Shown: in pieces, positions 7,587 to 16,193 of the stretch
Position numbering within the stretch: the first letter of the stretch is position 1
Layout: every line of letters begins with the position of its first letter
Source of the DNA: Sporosarcina limicola
GTDB lineage: Bacteria > Bacillota > Bacilli > Bacillales_A > Planococcaceae
Length of the DNA stretch: 34,194 nucleotides
Direction of reading: 5' to 3'
NCBI RefSeq assembly: GCF_014873855.1
Contig: NZ_JADBEL010000035.1
Span: forward strand, 1 to 34,194
The notes under the pieces: generated by a model
What the model was told of the DNA's origin: nothing
The model's input: only the letters and a program-made list of their open reading frames with translations
Database searches by the model: none
Program-made: the position numbers and the translations under genes

Positions 7587-8981
7587 ATGAAAGAACTTGT
7601 ATTTACGATTATTCGAAACAGCACTTTACCAGTGTATCAACAAGTTTATCGCTATATTAAAAATCAAATCGTATCAGGCAAAATTGTAAAGGATTCGAAA
7701 CTACCATCTATTCGGCAGCTTGCAGCGACGTTACAAGTGAGCCGTAATACGTCACAACTAGCGTATGAACAATTACAAGCAGAGGGTTATATTCGAAGTG
7801 AACCTAAAAAAGGATATTATGTACAGGCTTCTATCTCAGAACTACACCATAGTTACGAGCCAATACGTCATACCAAAGCATCGTCTAAAAGTATTGTACA
7901 ACCTGTAATCGATTTTCGAGCTGGAGCTGTAGATGGAACCCACTTTCCCCTAGCGAAATGGCGCTCACTTTCGAATAAAGTTCTAAATGATAATCTGATT
8001 TATCAATATGGAGAAAATCAAGGAGATTTATTATTACGAGAATCCTTAGCGACGTATTTATTTCAATCAAGAGGGGTGAGAACAACCAGTGAACAAATTG
8101 TTATTGGTAGTAGCACACAGCAACTTTTGATTATTTTATCAATCCTTTTAAATGAAGAATATAACCAGATTGCTGTAGAAGATCCTGGGTATAATGGTGC
8201 CAGAGAGCTTTTTTCATTACAATCTTATTCAGTAGTTCCTATACCTGTTACAGAGGATGGTATTGACATCACACACTTAGATACGTGTAATGCTCGGTTA
8301 GTTTACGTAACACCATCACATCAGTTTCCATTAGGAATGACCATGCCTATCAATGAAAGATATAATTTAATAGCATGGGCTAAAAAAGTGAATGGGTATA
8401 TTATCGAGGATGATTATGATAGTGAATTTCGCTATAAACAGCAGCCAATACCTTCATTACAAAGCTTAACAAACAGCGACCATATCATATACATGAGCAC
8501 TTTTTCTAAGGCATTATTACCTTCAATCCGACTAAGCTATATGGTACTGCCAAAAAAATTACTGGTTAGCTATCATCAAATTGCACTATTACTAGAACAA
8601 ACAGCTTCAACACTTCATCAACGTACACTACATCAATTTATAGAAGAAGGCTATTGGCATTCACATTTACGGAAAATGAAGGCACTATATAAACGAAAAA
8701 TAATAGTGCTATGCGACACCCTTCAACTGTATTTTAAAGATACAGTTAAAATAATAGGAGATTCCTCTGGCCTCTACATTGTCATTGAAGTTAAAACTAA
8801 GCAAAGTGAAGAGTGGCTCGTCAAAGAAGCGCTCAAAAAGGGTGTAAAAGTATATCCATGCTCTCCTTTTTACATAGAGAACATTCCAAGACACCCCACT
8901 ATTCAGCTCGGTTTTGCTGGCTTAGAGGAATATGAAATACGTGAGGGGATTGAAAAATTAGTAACCGCTTGGGTGGAGTAG
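7587..8981 (+). CDS. MocR/PdxR-type regulator (GntR HTH fused to aminotransferase-like domain)
   Basis: PLP-binding transcription factor of 464 residues. The N-terminal winged helix (about 1-75) shows PVYQQVYRYIKNQI, LPSIRQLAATLQVSRNTS and YEQLQAEGYI. The large domain resembles fold-type I aminotransferases: PGYNG, YVTPSHQFPLG, IIEDDYDSEFRY and STFSKALLPSIRLSYM, where the Lys in SKALLP is the expected PLP Schiff-base residue. Relatives (PdxR, GabR) sense PLP or amino acids and usually regulate a divergent gene, here the GNAT acetyltransferase. The ATG at 7587 follows AGGAAGG; the more upstream in-frame start at 7566 lacks a binding site. A wobble-rich terminator lies about 60 bases past the stop. 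The ligand is not predictable from sequence. Confidence 0.9.
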   Translation: MKELVFTIIRNSTLPVYQQVYRYIKNQIVSGKIVKDSKLPSIRQLAATLQVSRNTSQLAYEQLQAEGYIRSEPKKGYYVQASISELHHSYEPIRHTKASSKSIVQPVIDFRAGAVDGTHFPLAKWRSLSNKVLNDNLIYQYGENQGDLLLRESLATYLFQSRGVRTTSEQIVIGSSTQQLLIILSILLNEEYNQIAVEDPGYNGARELFSLQSYSVVPIPVTEDGIDITHLDTCNARLVYVTPSHQFPLGMTMPINERYNLIAWAKKVNGYIIEDDYDSEFRYKQQPIPSLQSLTNSDHIIYMSTFSKALLPSIRLSYMVLPKKLLVSYHQIALLLEQTASTLHQRTLHQFIEEGYWHSHLRKMKALYKRKIIVLCDTLQLYFKDTVKIIGDSSGLYIVIEVKTKQSEEWLVKEALKKGVKVYPCSPFYIENIPRHPTIQLGFAGLEEYEIREGIEKLVTAWVE

Positions 8982-9042
8982 AGTGAACAATCTTTCGATC
9001 AATATTTGATTGAAAAGTTCCACCAGAAAATAAAAAAACCGT

Positions 9043-9070
9043 CTCCTGGAAAGTTCTGATTTTCCGGGGG
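9043..9070 (+). terminator. Terminator after the mocR gene
   Basis: Ten-base-pair stem CTCCTGGAAA / TTTCCGGGGG with two G-U pairs, an eight-base loop, followed by ATGATTTTATC. Confidence 0.5.
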
Positions 9071-9184
9071 ATGATTTTATCAATATTTATTATAAAAAAT
9101 CAATTTGCCCACTCACGATGAATTTTTTTAATTTAATACTCGCAATGGTTTGATTGCTTTCGCAATCCCTTTTAAACGCACTTG

Positions 9185-9420
9185 TTAGTTCAACCTCTTC
9201 ATAAAGTCAATTCTTGAATAAGTTTTTTCATAGGCAGAACCATCTTCATTATAGAATATAGCAATTTTCAAGTATGGTTCTGAAATAACCTCGTAACCGA
9301 ATTTTGTAATTAACTTGATTATCTTAGGATTTTCTATGCTGTCAACACTAACGAATATATCAGAATGACCTAAATCCCGTGCGTTTTTTTATCAAATCAG
9401 AACCAATTAGTAATAGGTGC
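9185..9420 (-). pseudogene. Acetyltransferase-like C-terminal fragment
   Basis: A minus-strand reading frame ends at 9185 with coding-like sequence: ARDLGHSDIFVSVDSIENP, IIKLITKFGYEVISEPYLKI and YSRIDFMKRLN. The pattern of SxxNPKxIxLxxKFGYE resembles the end of a GNAT domain. A one-base slip in the A/T run near 9385-9390 is needed to join it to LLLIGSDLIKK upstream, and no start or acetyl-CoA motif can be found. It is a decayed gene; the family assignment is tentative. The rest of the gap from 8982 to 9785 holds no other gene that I can see. Confidence 0.45.
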
Positions 9421-9629
9421 CATTAACATAACGTAACGAAGCTGCCGTTTTATACTGCGTCGTTAGTTGAAGTACGCTTATTCATAATCCCCCTTCATTC
9501 TAATATAACCTTCAAGTATTCGAACTTACGAGAATAAGTGTCATAACTTAAAAAGTATCGACACCTATTTAGGGATGCAGTGATATCAAGGCTGTCACTT
9601 TGGATGTTATTTTGCACTTCCAACTTTAA

Positions 9630-9668
9630 AAACCCAGCTACCTTCACATGAGAAGATTAGCTGGGTTT
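9630..9668. terminator. Bidirectional terminator-like hairpin
   Basis: AAACCCAGCTA (9630-9640) pairs perfectly with TAGCTGGGTTT (9658-9668), with T-rich sequence on both exits. On the minus strand it lies downstream of the methyltransferase gene, which ends at 9786. Confidence 0.65.
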
Positions 9669-9785
9669 CTTAATTATTTTCATCCAATCATTTATCGAAC
9701 ATTATGATCTGTTCAATAAAAAAGTGACTGCTCATTGTTCCGCAATCGCGCCCAATTGTATAAGACAAGAAGCTCAAACTAATCG

Positions 9786-10508
9786 TTAGATTTCCATAAA
9801 CTTTTTTGACGTAGCTTTTACTATAAGGAAATGAGGGCTGGTCATGAGATAGTGATAAGACTTTTCTTTCACTTCTTTCATATTTTCTTGCGGTTGGGGT
9901 TCAATCAGCTTATCGAGATTGAAAAATTGAGTGGTTTCATTTAGGATGCTTTGCATAGGTCTTCTGTAAAAGCTGACATCAATAGTGATATTAGGTTTGT
10001 TCCAGGTTTCTGATAAGAATTGGGTTTTAAAGTAATCATCACAATTGTGTCTTGTATAGTCCATAAATGGGTGATGAACCGAAAATAATAAGGTTCCGCC
10101 TGCTTTTAAAATACGATTGAATTCTTGAAATGTGTAAGTCCAATCCTTTAGATAATGAAGTGTAAGTGAGCTTACAATCACATCAAAGTAATCATCCTTA
10201 AACGGAAGGGTTTCTTGAAGATCATGACAAAGGAAAGTCGCTTCTTCTCCTAAACGCTGCTTCGCTGCTTTCACCATTTCAGGACTTACGTCTATACCAG
10301 TAACTTCCGCCCCTTGATGCAATAATTGAGAAGAATACCATCCAGCCGAACAACCGGCATCAAGCACCTTTTTTCTTTTTAATTGGGAGGGCAAAGCCGT
10401 CATCATAGCTGGGCGTTCATAATAAGCGTTATAAGGACTATCCTCATCAACATCGTGTTGATATGTATTGGCTAACTTATTATAAATGTCTCTCGTAGAA
10501 TTTCTCAT
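9786..10508 (-). CDS. SAM-dependent class I methyltransferase
   Basis: Soluble methyltransferase of 240 residues with the Methyltransf_11-type fold. Motif I is VLDAGCSAGWYS (about 48-59), the acidic residue after beta-2 is in VTGIDVSPEM (about 69-78), motif II region is CHDLQETLPFKDDYFDVIVS, and post-motif III is LKAGGTLLFSVHHP. Substrate is unknown; relatives act on small molecules or ubiquinone-like compounds, but nothing nearby points to a pathway. AAGGAGGG six bases before the ATG at 10508 supports the start. Transcribed alone, with a terminator-like hairpin about 120 bases downstream. Confidence 0.85.
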   Translation of the reverse strand: MRNSTRDIYNKLANTYQHDVDEDSPYNAYYERPAMMTALPSQLKRKKVLDAGCSAGWYSSQLLHQGAEVTGIDVSPEMVKAAKQRLGEEATFLCHDLQETLPFKDDYFDVIVSSLTLHYLKDWTYTFQEFNRILKAGGTLLFSVHHPFMDYTRHNCDDYFKTQFLSETWNKPNITIDVSFYRRPMQSILNETTQFFNLDKLIEPQPQENMKEVKEKSYHYLMTSPHFLIVKATSKKFMEI

Positions 10509-10782
10509 TTAATTCCCTCCTTCAGATTCTTGATATGTAGCATTAATTATAAGCTTATTTTTTCCGTTAAAAGTCTTGCTCTTATTCAATTAATGGCCCG
10601 ATTGTATAAGAAAGCGCACACTTCTAATTCCATTATCGCGTCCGTTAATTGAAGACAATTTCTATCGAAAACATTACTTTTTTACCTATTTTTTATTTGT
10701 TTTTCATTTTTAAAAAAGAAAAATTTGGTTGAGATAAGTTAATCTTTTCTGAACAAAATAAACATTAAAAGGTGGTGTTGAA

Positions 10783-11219
10783 ATGAAAAAAGTTATTATA
10801 GTTCCTTCTTTTTTACTGTTGTTTCTAATGTCAGCATCAGTAACTCATGCTGAACCAGATTATTATCAGCCTGCTAAGGGTCTAAAGAAGAACTCGTGAT
10901 GGACATGTTTTTTTCACTACTTTTACCAAATGTTCAAGAAGCAGTTTCTAATTACTATTCAGATTATCTTACCATAAGTCCTTTGGTGTATCCGTATCAA
11001 ATAAAAATTTTAAAGATGGAAAGAACTAATGGATATCGAGGTTTCATATTTTTAGTAACCCTTGAAGTTACACCAGTTGTTGGTCCACATAATCCAGTAG
11101 GCAGAGACCAACTAACATTTTCTATAACTCCGGGTGAAGTTAAACTTAAAAAATTTAAGCATATGGAAACTTATGAACTTCCTCCGAATTGGCAAGACAT
11201 CATAAAAAAGAGGAAATGA
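10783..11219 (+). pseudogene. DUF3888-like secreted protein gene, frameshifted
   Basis: The ATG at 10783 follows AAGGTGG and opens a signal peptide (MKKVIIVPSFLLLFLMSASV, cleavage after THA) that stops after 37 codons. The continuation is in the next frame: SKEELVMDMFFSLLLPNVQE, YYSDYLTISPLVYPYQIKI, then VTLEVTPVVGPHNPVGRDQL. The latter matches the V-GxHNPxxG pattern of DUF3888 proteins, small exported proteins of unknown function in Bacillales. Adding one base near 10880 restores a single frame of about 145 residues. So this is either a recent one-base deletion or a sequencing error. The downstream part is well preserved, which argues for recent loss. Confidence 0.7.
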
Positions 11220-11247
11220 TTGTATGGTTTGAATCTTTTAAATTCAG

Positions 11248-11270
11248 TCCCCGTTTTAGGGGATTTTTTT
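11248..11270 (+). terminator. Rho-independent terminator
   Basis: TCCCC-GTTTTA-GGGGA stem followed by seven T, 28 bases after the DUF3888 stop codon. Confidence 0.75.
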
Positions 11271-11315
11271 ATTGGCTAACCTTCATAAATACAGGAAATA
11301 TGCTCAACTAAAGTA

Positions 11316-11453
11316 GCAATAGGTAAGCATTTGATATTATCTCCAGCATTTCCCCTGCTCCACACGGAACGTGCTAGTTTCCAAGCATTCCGCGTTCCAT
11401 CTAGCGATGACTTTGTTAATTATAAGTTTCAAGTTACTCTTGTTTAATTGGGG
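11316..11453 (-). repeat. Group II intron tail-like sequence, copy 1
   Basis: This 138-bp segment recurs in opposite orientation at 17990-18126 with about 90 percent identity by eye. On the minus strand it can fold into a 34-nt hairpin: lower stem CGGAA/TTCCG, two-base CG bulge, upper stem TGCT/AGCA and a GAAA tetraloop. That is the shape of group II intron domain V. The sequence ends ACCTATTGCTAC, like an intron 3' end. The expected catalytic AGC triad is not clear (AAC or ACG), so it is a relic or a look-alike. It is joined at about 11450 to an IS4-type transposase fragment, whose reading frame runs through it to a stop at 11337. Confidence 0.45.
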
Positions 11454-11815
11454 ATCCAAAGGTATGTTTGTCTTTGGCGGTTGATATCGTACATCTAATT
11501 GACCTACAAGATTTAGGAAAAGGCTTGACAGAATAACCGGATCCACTTCGTTGTTTTTCCTGGATAATTGAGAAACGCTGCTTGAACTAAAGCCCATGGC
11601 GTTTTGTAAATCTTCATCCGCAAGTTCTGCCTCTATCGCATATAGGCTATCCATCTTATTTAGATGTGAATAGAGCATTAAAAGAATAAAGAATTGCGTA
11701 GTCAGTTTCTTCGTATAATGGTCCTGTTTATGAAAATCGATGATTTTTTTAAGTTTATCGAAATTAATAGGTCCAACCCATTTACCAAATGACGTTTTTA
11801 GTGTATCTTACCCAT
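11446..11815 (-). pseudogene. IS4-family transposase, N-terminal fragment
   Basis: N-terminal about 120 residues of an IS4-type DDE transposase with the DUF4372-like domain: TSFGKWVGPINFDKLKKII, YTKKLTTQFFILLMLYSHLN, AMGFSSSSVSQLSR and LFLNLVGQLDVRYQPPKT. The catalytic domain is absent; homology stops at about 11450, where the intron-like repeat begins. The first codons are also broken: ATG at 11815 is one base out of frame with the rest, apparently a deletion near 11805. This is a dead insertion-sequence relic. The AT-rich sequence from 11816 to about 11900 is probably its left end. Confidence 0.75.
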
Positions 11816-12018
11816 ACGTGAGTCCTTTATATTGGATTTGGACAGGAACTACCTGTACATTCCATTATAAAGTTTTTTTGTTTGGTTTTTGATTACTTTT
11901 TGAAGGTTATGTGTATTTTTAAACTTCTGTATATATCATTGCAACACTAGTGATGATAAATAAATTAGCAAACTACTTAAAATAATGGCAGCGCTGTCGA
12001 GTTTCACACTAAAAGCTG

Positions 12019-12492
12019 TCATTTCCCATGGAACCGTACCGCTCTGGGCCATTCGTCACTTTGGCAGGCTACGGTTGGGGCATTGCCTTCGGCGGTACTC
12101 TCGGTCATTTGTTTGTCGTCGTAGAAAATGCGGCAAGTAATGAAACTAGCCGAAGCGGATGCTGTGGCTGAAATTTCCGCGGACTTGAAGTTGAATGGTT
12201 TACTATAGTCAACCAAGAGCTCAAGGGTGTAGGGAAGCGCTATGTCGGCTTCTTCTCGCGAGTCCGTGCCGTTTTGTGTTTTCAGTTCGACGGAGACACT
12301 GTCCGCAGTAGGTGCATCGCTCTCGATGACGTACCTCACGATGCCGCCGCTCTTGACCACGGGTGTGTAGTCGTCGGGAGCGCCCGTTCCGCTACACCCG
12401 AGCAGAGCGGTCACCATCGTGATTGCGAGGGTTCGCCCTGCTGCACGCCAAATCGCATGCCTTTGTTTACTTGTGCTGGCTGAGGTTCTCAT
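12019..12492 (-). CDS. MmpS-like lipoprotein, GC-rich, apparently foreign
   Basis: Predicted secreted lipoprotein of 157 residues. A basic N-terminus and hydrophobic stretch lead to a lipobox, TALLGC, with the lipidated Cys near residue 34. The mature domain runs as VRYVIESDAPTADSVSVEL, ALPYTLELLVDY, SASFITCRIFYDDKQMTEST and APTVAC. This spacing (VxYxV, then ALPWTL-like, then ITCRIxxDGxxxxExTAxG, then TVxC) matches MmpS proteins of mycobacteria and relatives, which partner with MmpL exporters. Base composition is far richer in GC than either flank and the codon usage looks actinobacterial. AAAGGA lies upstream of the ATG at 12492; an AT-rich in-frame extension to 12693 is probably a separate fragment. 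No MmpL partner is present. Lateral transfer or an assembly chimera are both possible. Confidence 0.5.
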   Translation of the reverse strand: MRTSASTSKQRHAIWRAAGRTLAITMVTALLGCSGTGAPDDYTPVVKSGGIVRYVIESDAPTADSVSVELKTQNGTDSREEADIALPYTLELLVDYSKPFNFKSAEISATASASASFITCRIFYDDKQMTESTAEGNAPTVACQSDEWPRAVRFHGK

Positions 12493-12666
12493 AAGTTCTG
12501 TCCTTTCAGAAAAAGAGTCGGCTAGTGAGACCTGTTGATTTGGATTGGCGTTAATTACCACAGTTTTAACGGCAGGGCCATAGTAATCGAGATTAAGCAT
12601 ATTATAATCCGTAGTCTTACCGTCGAACATTAAAAACGCAGTAAATTTTTGGTTTATGTCTTTCAT
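12493..12666 (-). pseudogene. Fragment of a VOC-like gene start, fused in frame to the lipoprotein gene
   Basis: From an ATG at 12666 with GGGAGGAG upstream, the frame reads MKDINQKFTAFLMFDGK, which looks like the first strand of PhnB-type VOC (glyoxalase-fold) proteins (QKxTTFLMFxGKAEE). Homology ends there. The following 40 codons (NMLNLDYYGPAVKTVVINA and on) are not recognised, and the frame runs straight into the GC-rich lipoprotein gene. This suggests that foreign DNA landed in, or was joined to, a native gene. Confidence 0.3.
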
Positions 12667-12836
12667 TTTAATCCACTCCTCCCCCAAATTCACCGAACAT
12701 ACATTTCAATAATATTACCTGCAAGGGGCATCATATTGTCTTAGTTATCATTCACTTCTTATATCAGAATGAGGCAAATAATCTAAGCGGAACAAATCTA
12801 GCTACGATCACACATATAACCAGGCTTTTGTTTCAT

Positions 12837-13619
12837 TCATATTCCACCTTCCTTTCTTTGACTTTCTTTTTCTATATTTAAAATGTAGTAGTCAAGAATT
12901 TTATCAATATAATCCATTGTCTCTGCATCCATACCGAATACTTTTGCTTGTTCACCTTTATCTGGACGAATTAATTCCCAGTATTTATCCACGAGATGCT
13001 CATCATCTTGAAACCACTTTCCGGAGATTTCTACTATGCTTTTTGCTAATTCCTGTGAAATTTCTGATGATGGGGGTTCATGAAGATGCTGCTTCACATC
13101 ATGACATAACTTCGCCCACTCCATGTTTCTTGGGTCATTCGTGCTTAAGTTTGGCAAATTCTCAATAATATCAATTTCATCATTCGTAAAATGCAGGTCC
13201 AAAAAGGATTGTCTGTCTATTAAAGGTCTCTGTATAGATTGAATAAATAGAAATATATTATCTGGATCCACTTTTCCTTTCATTTCGAATGCATGGTGGG
13301 TCGTTCGCAAAAGTCGTTCCATATTATCAAGGCGTTTTCTTTCATTAGCAATAGCCTCCAGCTCAAATTCAATATAGCTCTTCCACCGATCTTCTTTTAA
13401 TTCTTTTTCCGAAGTTAAAAGTTCTTTTATAGAAGAAAGAGTAAAACCTAACTCTTTTAATGCCGTAATATGTCGTAGTGTTTGCGCCTCTTCATTTGAG
13501 TAATATCGATAGCCCGAATCAGCAACATTTGCAGGCTTTAATAGTCCAATCTCGTCATAATAACGAAGTGCTCTTACCGAAATATTTGTTTTTTTTGAAA
13601 GCTGTCCAATGCTATACAT
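12837..13619 (-). CDS. MerR-family regulator with TipA-like C-terminal domain
   Basis: Transcription activator of 260 residues. The N-terminal winged helix starts YSIGQLSKKTNISVRALRYY and continues EIGLLKPA, SGYRYYSNEE, LRHITALKELGFTLSSIKEL. A dimerisation helix follows (about 75-110), then an all-helical domain (about 140-255) with GKWFQDDEHLVDKYWELI, similar to TipAS/Mta drug-binding domains. Such proteins usually activate multidrug resistance genes or themselves. The ATG at 13619 is chosen because AAAGGATG precedes it and because the upstream in-frame starts overlap the promoter at 13642-13673. No obvious target gene is adjacent, so it may act mainly on its own promoter or elsewhere. Confidence 0.85.
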   Translation of the reverse strand: MYSIGQLSKKTNISVRALRYYDEIGLLKPANVADSGYRYYSNEEAQTLRHITALKELGFTLSSIKELLTSEKELKEDRWKSYIEFELEAIANERKRLDNMERLLRTTHHAFEMKGKVDPDNIFLFIQSIQRPLIDRQSFLDLHFTNDEIDIIENLPNLSTNDPRNMEWAKLCHDVKQHLHEPPSSEISQELAKSIVEISGKWFQDDEHLVDKYWELIRPDKGEQAKVFGMDAETMDYIDKILDYYILNIEKESQRKEGGI

Positions 13620-13641
13620 GAGCTTCATCCTTTCAACCTTC

Positions 13642-13673
13642 ATTATAATGTCTGCCGCTAACGTGAGAGTCAA
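13642..13673 (-). promoter_or_regulatory. MerR-type promoter with 20-bp spacer
   Basis: On the minus strand: TTGACT (-35, 13668-13673), a 20-base spacer and TATAAT (-10, 13642-13647). Spacers of 19-20 bp are the hallmark of promoters opened by MerR proteins. The spacer begins CTCACGTTA, a sequence also present in the promoter of the broken merR gene at 32705-32735. Confidence 0.6.
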
Positions 13674-13704
13674 TAATAATTATATTTTTAACAAAACAAC
13701 ATTA

Positions 13705-13782
13705 GGTGCTGTCACTCTCAATCGAGAAAGTTTAACAATCATGTTTGTTTGGATTAAAATGATTGTTCCAGCAACAGGCACC
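13705..13782. repeat. Dispersed GGTGCCTGTCAC repeat, divergent copy
   Basis: Left end GGTGCTGTCACTC, right end CAACAGGCACC; 78 bp. It matches the ends of the dispersed repeat seen in full at 17453 and 25429, with decay inside. Confidence 0.45.
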
Positions 13783-13903
13783 GTGCATTTATAATGTTAT
13801 TCGGGCAAATTATTTGCAAATATTTGTAACAATAAATAACATAGCTAGTGACTTACACACTGGGGGGATTTTTAAGCGAAATTAATATTACGACCAATGA
13901 TGC

Positions 13904-14143
13904 TATCAATTAATTGATTTTGGGATACCTGAAAGAGATGGCGAATCTGTTGTAGCAGAAGGTTTGAATTTTATGGGAGAGAAAGAGGATGGTGCGTTTT
14001 TACTGTTAGGCCCTAGAAAAAGGCGTTGGTATTTTTCGGATAGAGAAGCAGAAATCTTTCCTTTGTCAATCAAAATTAATAATCAGAAAAATATTGAATT
14101 AGATGAAAAAGGAAAGATAACATTAGAAAAAACAACTTCCTGA
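13904..14143 (+). pseudogene. Unidentified gene fragment
   Basis: An 80-codon open frame without a usable start reads like real protein: YQLIDFGIPERDGESVVAEG, GAFLLLGPRKRRWYFSDREA, EIFPLSIKINNQ. I do not recognise the family. The N-terminus is missing (a stop lies just upstream of 13904). A second short coding-like piece in the gap, near 14268-14321 (KKSSEDGIDFALKKYGF), is also unassigned. Confidence 0.35.
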
Positions 14144-14390
14144 TTTCATTATTCGAGAGATTGAACAACTGCCAAATACGCATTTAGTCCTTTTTTTGGA
14201 GTTAAAACTATAGACAAAGAGGAAAGGCGAATGAAAAATAGTTGCATATTTTGCAACTAAAAAGTCAAGTGAAGACGGAATCGACTTTGCATTAAAAAAG
14301 TATGGATTTAGATTGACCTAGCGATTTGAGACACGTATAAAACACCATCTTTAGGCTGCTATGGCCCCAAATTCTTTGGGTATCGGCTAG

Positions 14391-14629
14391 CTTCCTATAA
14401 AGTTTAATGGCTTTATCGTTTATTTCTAAAACATTCAAAGTGATTTTTTTAATACCGTTGGAGTCAGCCCAAGAAATAGACTCTTTTAAAAGATTCTTCC
14501 CAATACCATATCCCCAAAAATCTTTTAATACGCATACTCCTCTTTTACATCTTTATCGATTGTAGATCTAACAATACAATTTATCTCGTTAAAATAAAAT
14601 TCTTGTTTGTTCATTATCATATATACCCC
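14391..14629 (-). pseudogene. Internally deleted duplicate of the GNAT gene at 15582-16127
   Basis: Positions 14391-14540 repeat 15678-15827 with only one visible difference in 150 bases (the second T of ACATTC against ACACTC). The rest, 14541-14629, matches the 5' end of the same gene (around 16045-16135) at only about 80 percent. About 220 bases between the two blocks are missing. The result is a gene lacking its N-terminal middle and its C-terminal end. The uneven identity points to gene conversion or repeated recombination between two paralogues. Confidence 0.8.
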
Positions 14630-14678
14630 CTCCTCGAAATTCAGCTTTCCTTATTGTATGTAGCATTCGAAATATTCA

Positions 14679-14932
14679 TTAAAAACTCCCTAAAGATTTA
14701 TAAAGATCGTCTATATGATCTTCAAGGGGTTCCTCTTGATTTATTTCCATCCAAGATTTTAACCATATAATTCCCTCTTCTGTGAATGGTTTTTCGCTAC
14801 GCTCTTTGAAAAAGAGCAGTCAGGGTCTTGACATTTTTCCTCCTTCCATTCATTGCATTCTAAACAAAACAACGAATCGTTATAATCTATACGGATTTTA
14901 ATACAACCACATTTATCACATTCTAATTCCAA
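14679..14932 (-). pseudogene. Small cysteine-rich (zinc ribbon-like) protein gene, frameshifted
   Basis: A TTG at 14932 follows AAGGAGG by eight bases and opens MELECDKCGCIKIRIDY, then LFCLECNEWKEEKCQDPDCS: two CxxC pairs and further Cys, a likely metal site. At the A-run near 14808-14812 the frame slips; after correction it continues KERSEKPFTEEGIIWLKSW, LEDHIDDLYKSLGSF and stops at 14679. The full protein would be about 84 residues. Function is unknown; the layout resembles small Bacillus proteins of immunity or antitoxin type, but that is speculation. Confidence 0.5.
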
Positions 14933-14980
14933 ACAAAACTCCTCCTTCACATTTTTGTCTTTAACATTACAGAAAAAGGG

Positions 14981-15000
14981 GCGCCTGTCACCCAAACTAT
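14981..15000 (+). repeat. Dispersed repeat, left half-copy
   Basis: GGCGCCTGTCACCCAAACTA matches the left end of the full repeat copies with one change; the right half is missing. Confidence 0.6.
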
Positions 15001-15027
15001 GTGGAATCTTCAACCAACATCCCAATT

Positions 15028-15485
15028 TTAAAATCTGTTTCGCCATTCTTCTAATGACATCATACTAAATTCATCGTCAACATCTAACCTTAATGGCGTA
15101 ATTAGCTCGATTGAGTTGTCGTCTGGATCAGCAAAATATATTGCTGCATGCGCATGTGGATTATTTGGTAACACAAGTGGTTGTCGTTCCTCATTGAAGC
15201 CAAAAGCCGTACGCACCTCAATTCCACCACTCTTTAGCCATTCCTTCACATTCGTCCTATCCTCTTCATCTACTTTAAATGCAATATGTCAAATCGAAGG
15301 GTGGTAAGGAATTAACACTTTGTCGCTTTCCCAAAGACCTAGCCAACTCTCCCTTTTACAACCCAAAAGAATGCTAGTGTCTCTTTTTTAAAGGCTAATT
15401 CCAGCCCTAACTTTTTATAAAATACAATTGAGTTTTCTAAATTACTTACCGGCAAATGTGCTTCGTATAAACCTTTAATCATCAT
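15028..15485 (-). pseudogene. VOC/glyoxalase-family protein gene, broken
   Basis: Vicinal-oxygen-chelate fold protein of about 150 residues when repaired. The start ATG at 15485 has AAAGGAGG and gives IKGLYEAHLPVSNLENSIVF, YKKLGLELAF. A frameshift near 15350 precedes SWLGLWESDKVLIPYHPSI, then a TGA near 15290 stands where Arg or a similar residue would be before HIAFKVDEED. The second half is intact (WLKSGGIEVRTAFGFNEERQ, AIYFADPDDNSIELI) to a stop at 15028. Two independent lesions mean real decay and not a sequencing slip. Relatives include dioxygenases and fosfomycin-type resistance proteins; a specific role cannot be given. Confidence 0.75.
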
Positions 15486-15581
15486 GCTACCTCCTTTTCT
15501 TTTTATCTGATTGTGCAGTTTATTGGTAAATAACCATCTAACTTATATATGAACTGATGGACCGGACAATTTTGTAAGGCA

Positions 15582-16127
15582 TTATTTACTAAATCTTCCC
15601 ATAATAACGGTGTTATAGTAATTACCGTCAGATAGGATTTTGTCTTTTTTTAATATACCTTCTATTTCAAAGCCAAACTTCCTATAAAGTTTAATGGCTT
15701 TATCGTTTATTTCTAAAACACTCAAAGTGATTTTTTTAATACCGTTGGAGTCAGCCCAAGAAATAGACTCTTTTAAAAGATTCTTCCCAATACCATATCC
15801 CCAAAAATCTTTTAATACGCATACTCCGAATTCTACTTTATGAGAGAATCTATTTAAATAAATCCCTTCGCATCTTGAAAATCCGACGATTCGATCATGA
15901 ACTACAGCAACTAAAAATAAGTTTCTTGGATTCTCAGTATCTGTTTTTATAATCTGTTCAAATCCTGCTATATCTATGAACGCCTCCCCTTTTTCCCTGT
16001 CCAAATTTTCGGTCTCTCCATCAATCTGTAATCTTAATTCTGACAAATCTTTTGCATCTTTATCGATTGCAGTTCTAACAATATAGTTTACCCCATTAAC
16101 ATAAAATTCCTGCTTGCTAATTATCAT
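15582..16127 (-). CDS. GNAT-family N-acetyltransferase
   Basis: Acetyltransferase of 181 residues with a complete GNAT core: VEFGVCVLKDFWGYGIGKNL (acetyl-CoA motif with GYGIGK), IKKITLSVLEINDKAIKLYR, then KFGFEIEGILKKD. It is closest in style to YhhY/RimI-like acetyltransferases of Bacillales; substrate unknown. GAAGGGAG upstream of the ATG at 16127 supports the start. A damaged duplicate lies at 14391-14629, one block of it almost identical, so the pair has recombined. Its 3' end is followed by the VOC remnant. Confidence 0.85.
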   Translation of the reverse strand: MIISKQEFYVNGVNYIVRTAIDKDAKDLSELRLQIDGETENLDREKGEAFIDIAGFEQIIKTDTENPRNLFLVAVVHDRIVGFSRCEGIYLNRFSHKVEFGVCVLKDFWGYGIGKNLLKESISWADSNGIKKITLSVLEINDKAIKLYRKFGFEIEGILKKDKILSDGNYYNTVIMGRFSK

Positions 16128-16193
16128 GATATACTCCCTTCGTATTAAGTTGATCTAGAAAAAAACAAGTGCGCTTTCTAATAGGCAGCTTTG

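Noticed and set aside
9732..10645. Similar phrases GCCCAATTGTATAAGACAAG and GGCCCGATTGTATAAGAAAG as another repeat family
   Set aside because: Only about 20 bases match and no boundaries are visible; too short to support a repeat call.
12274..12483. Plus-strand ORF across the GC-rich segment
   Set aside because: It is a shadow of the MmpS-like gene on the minus strand, with no ribosome binding site.
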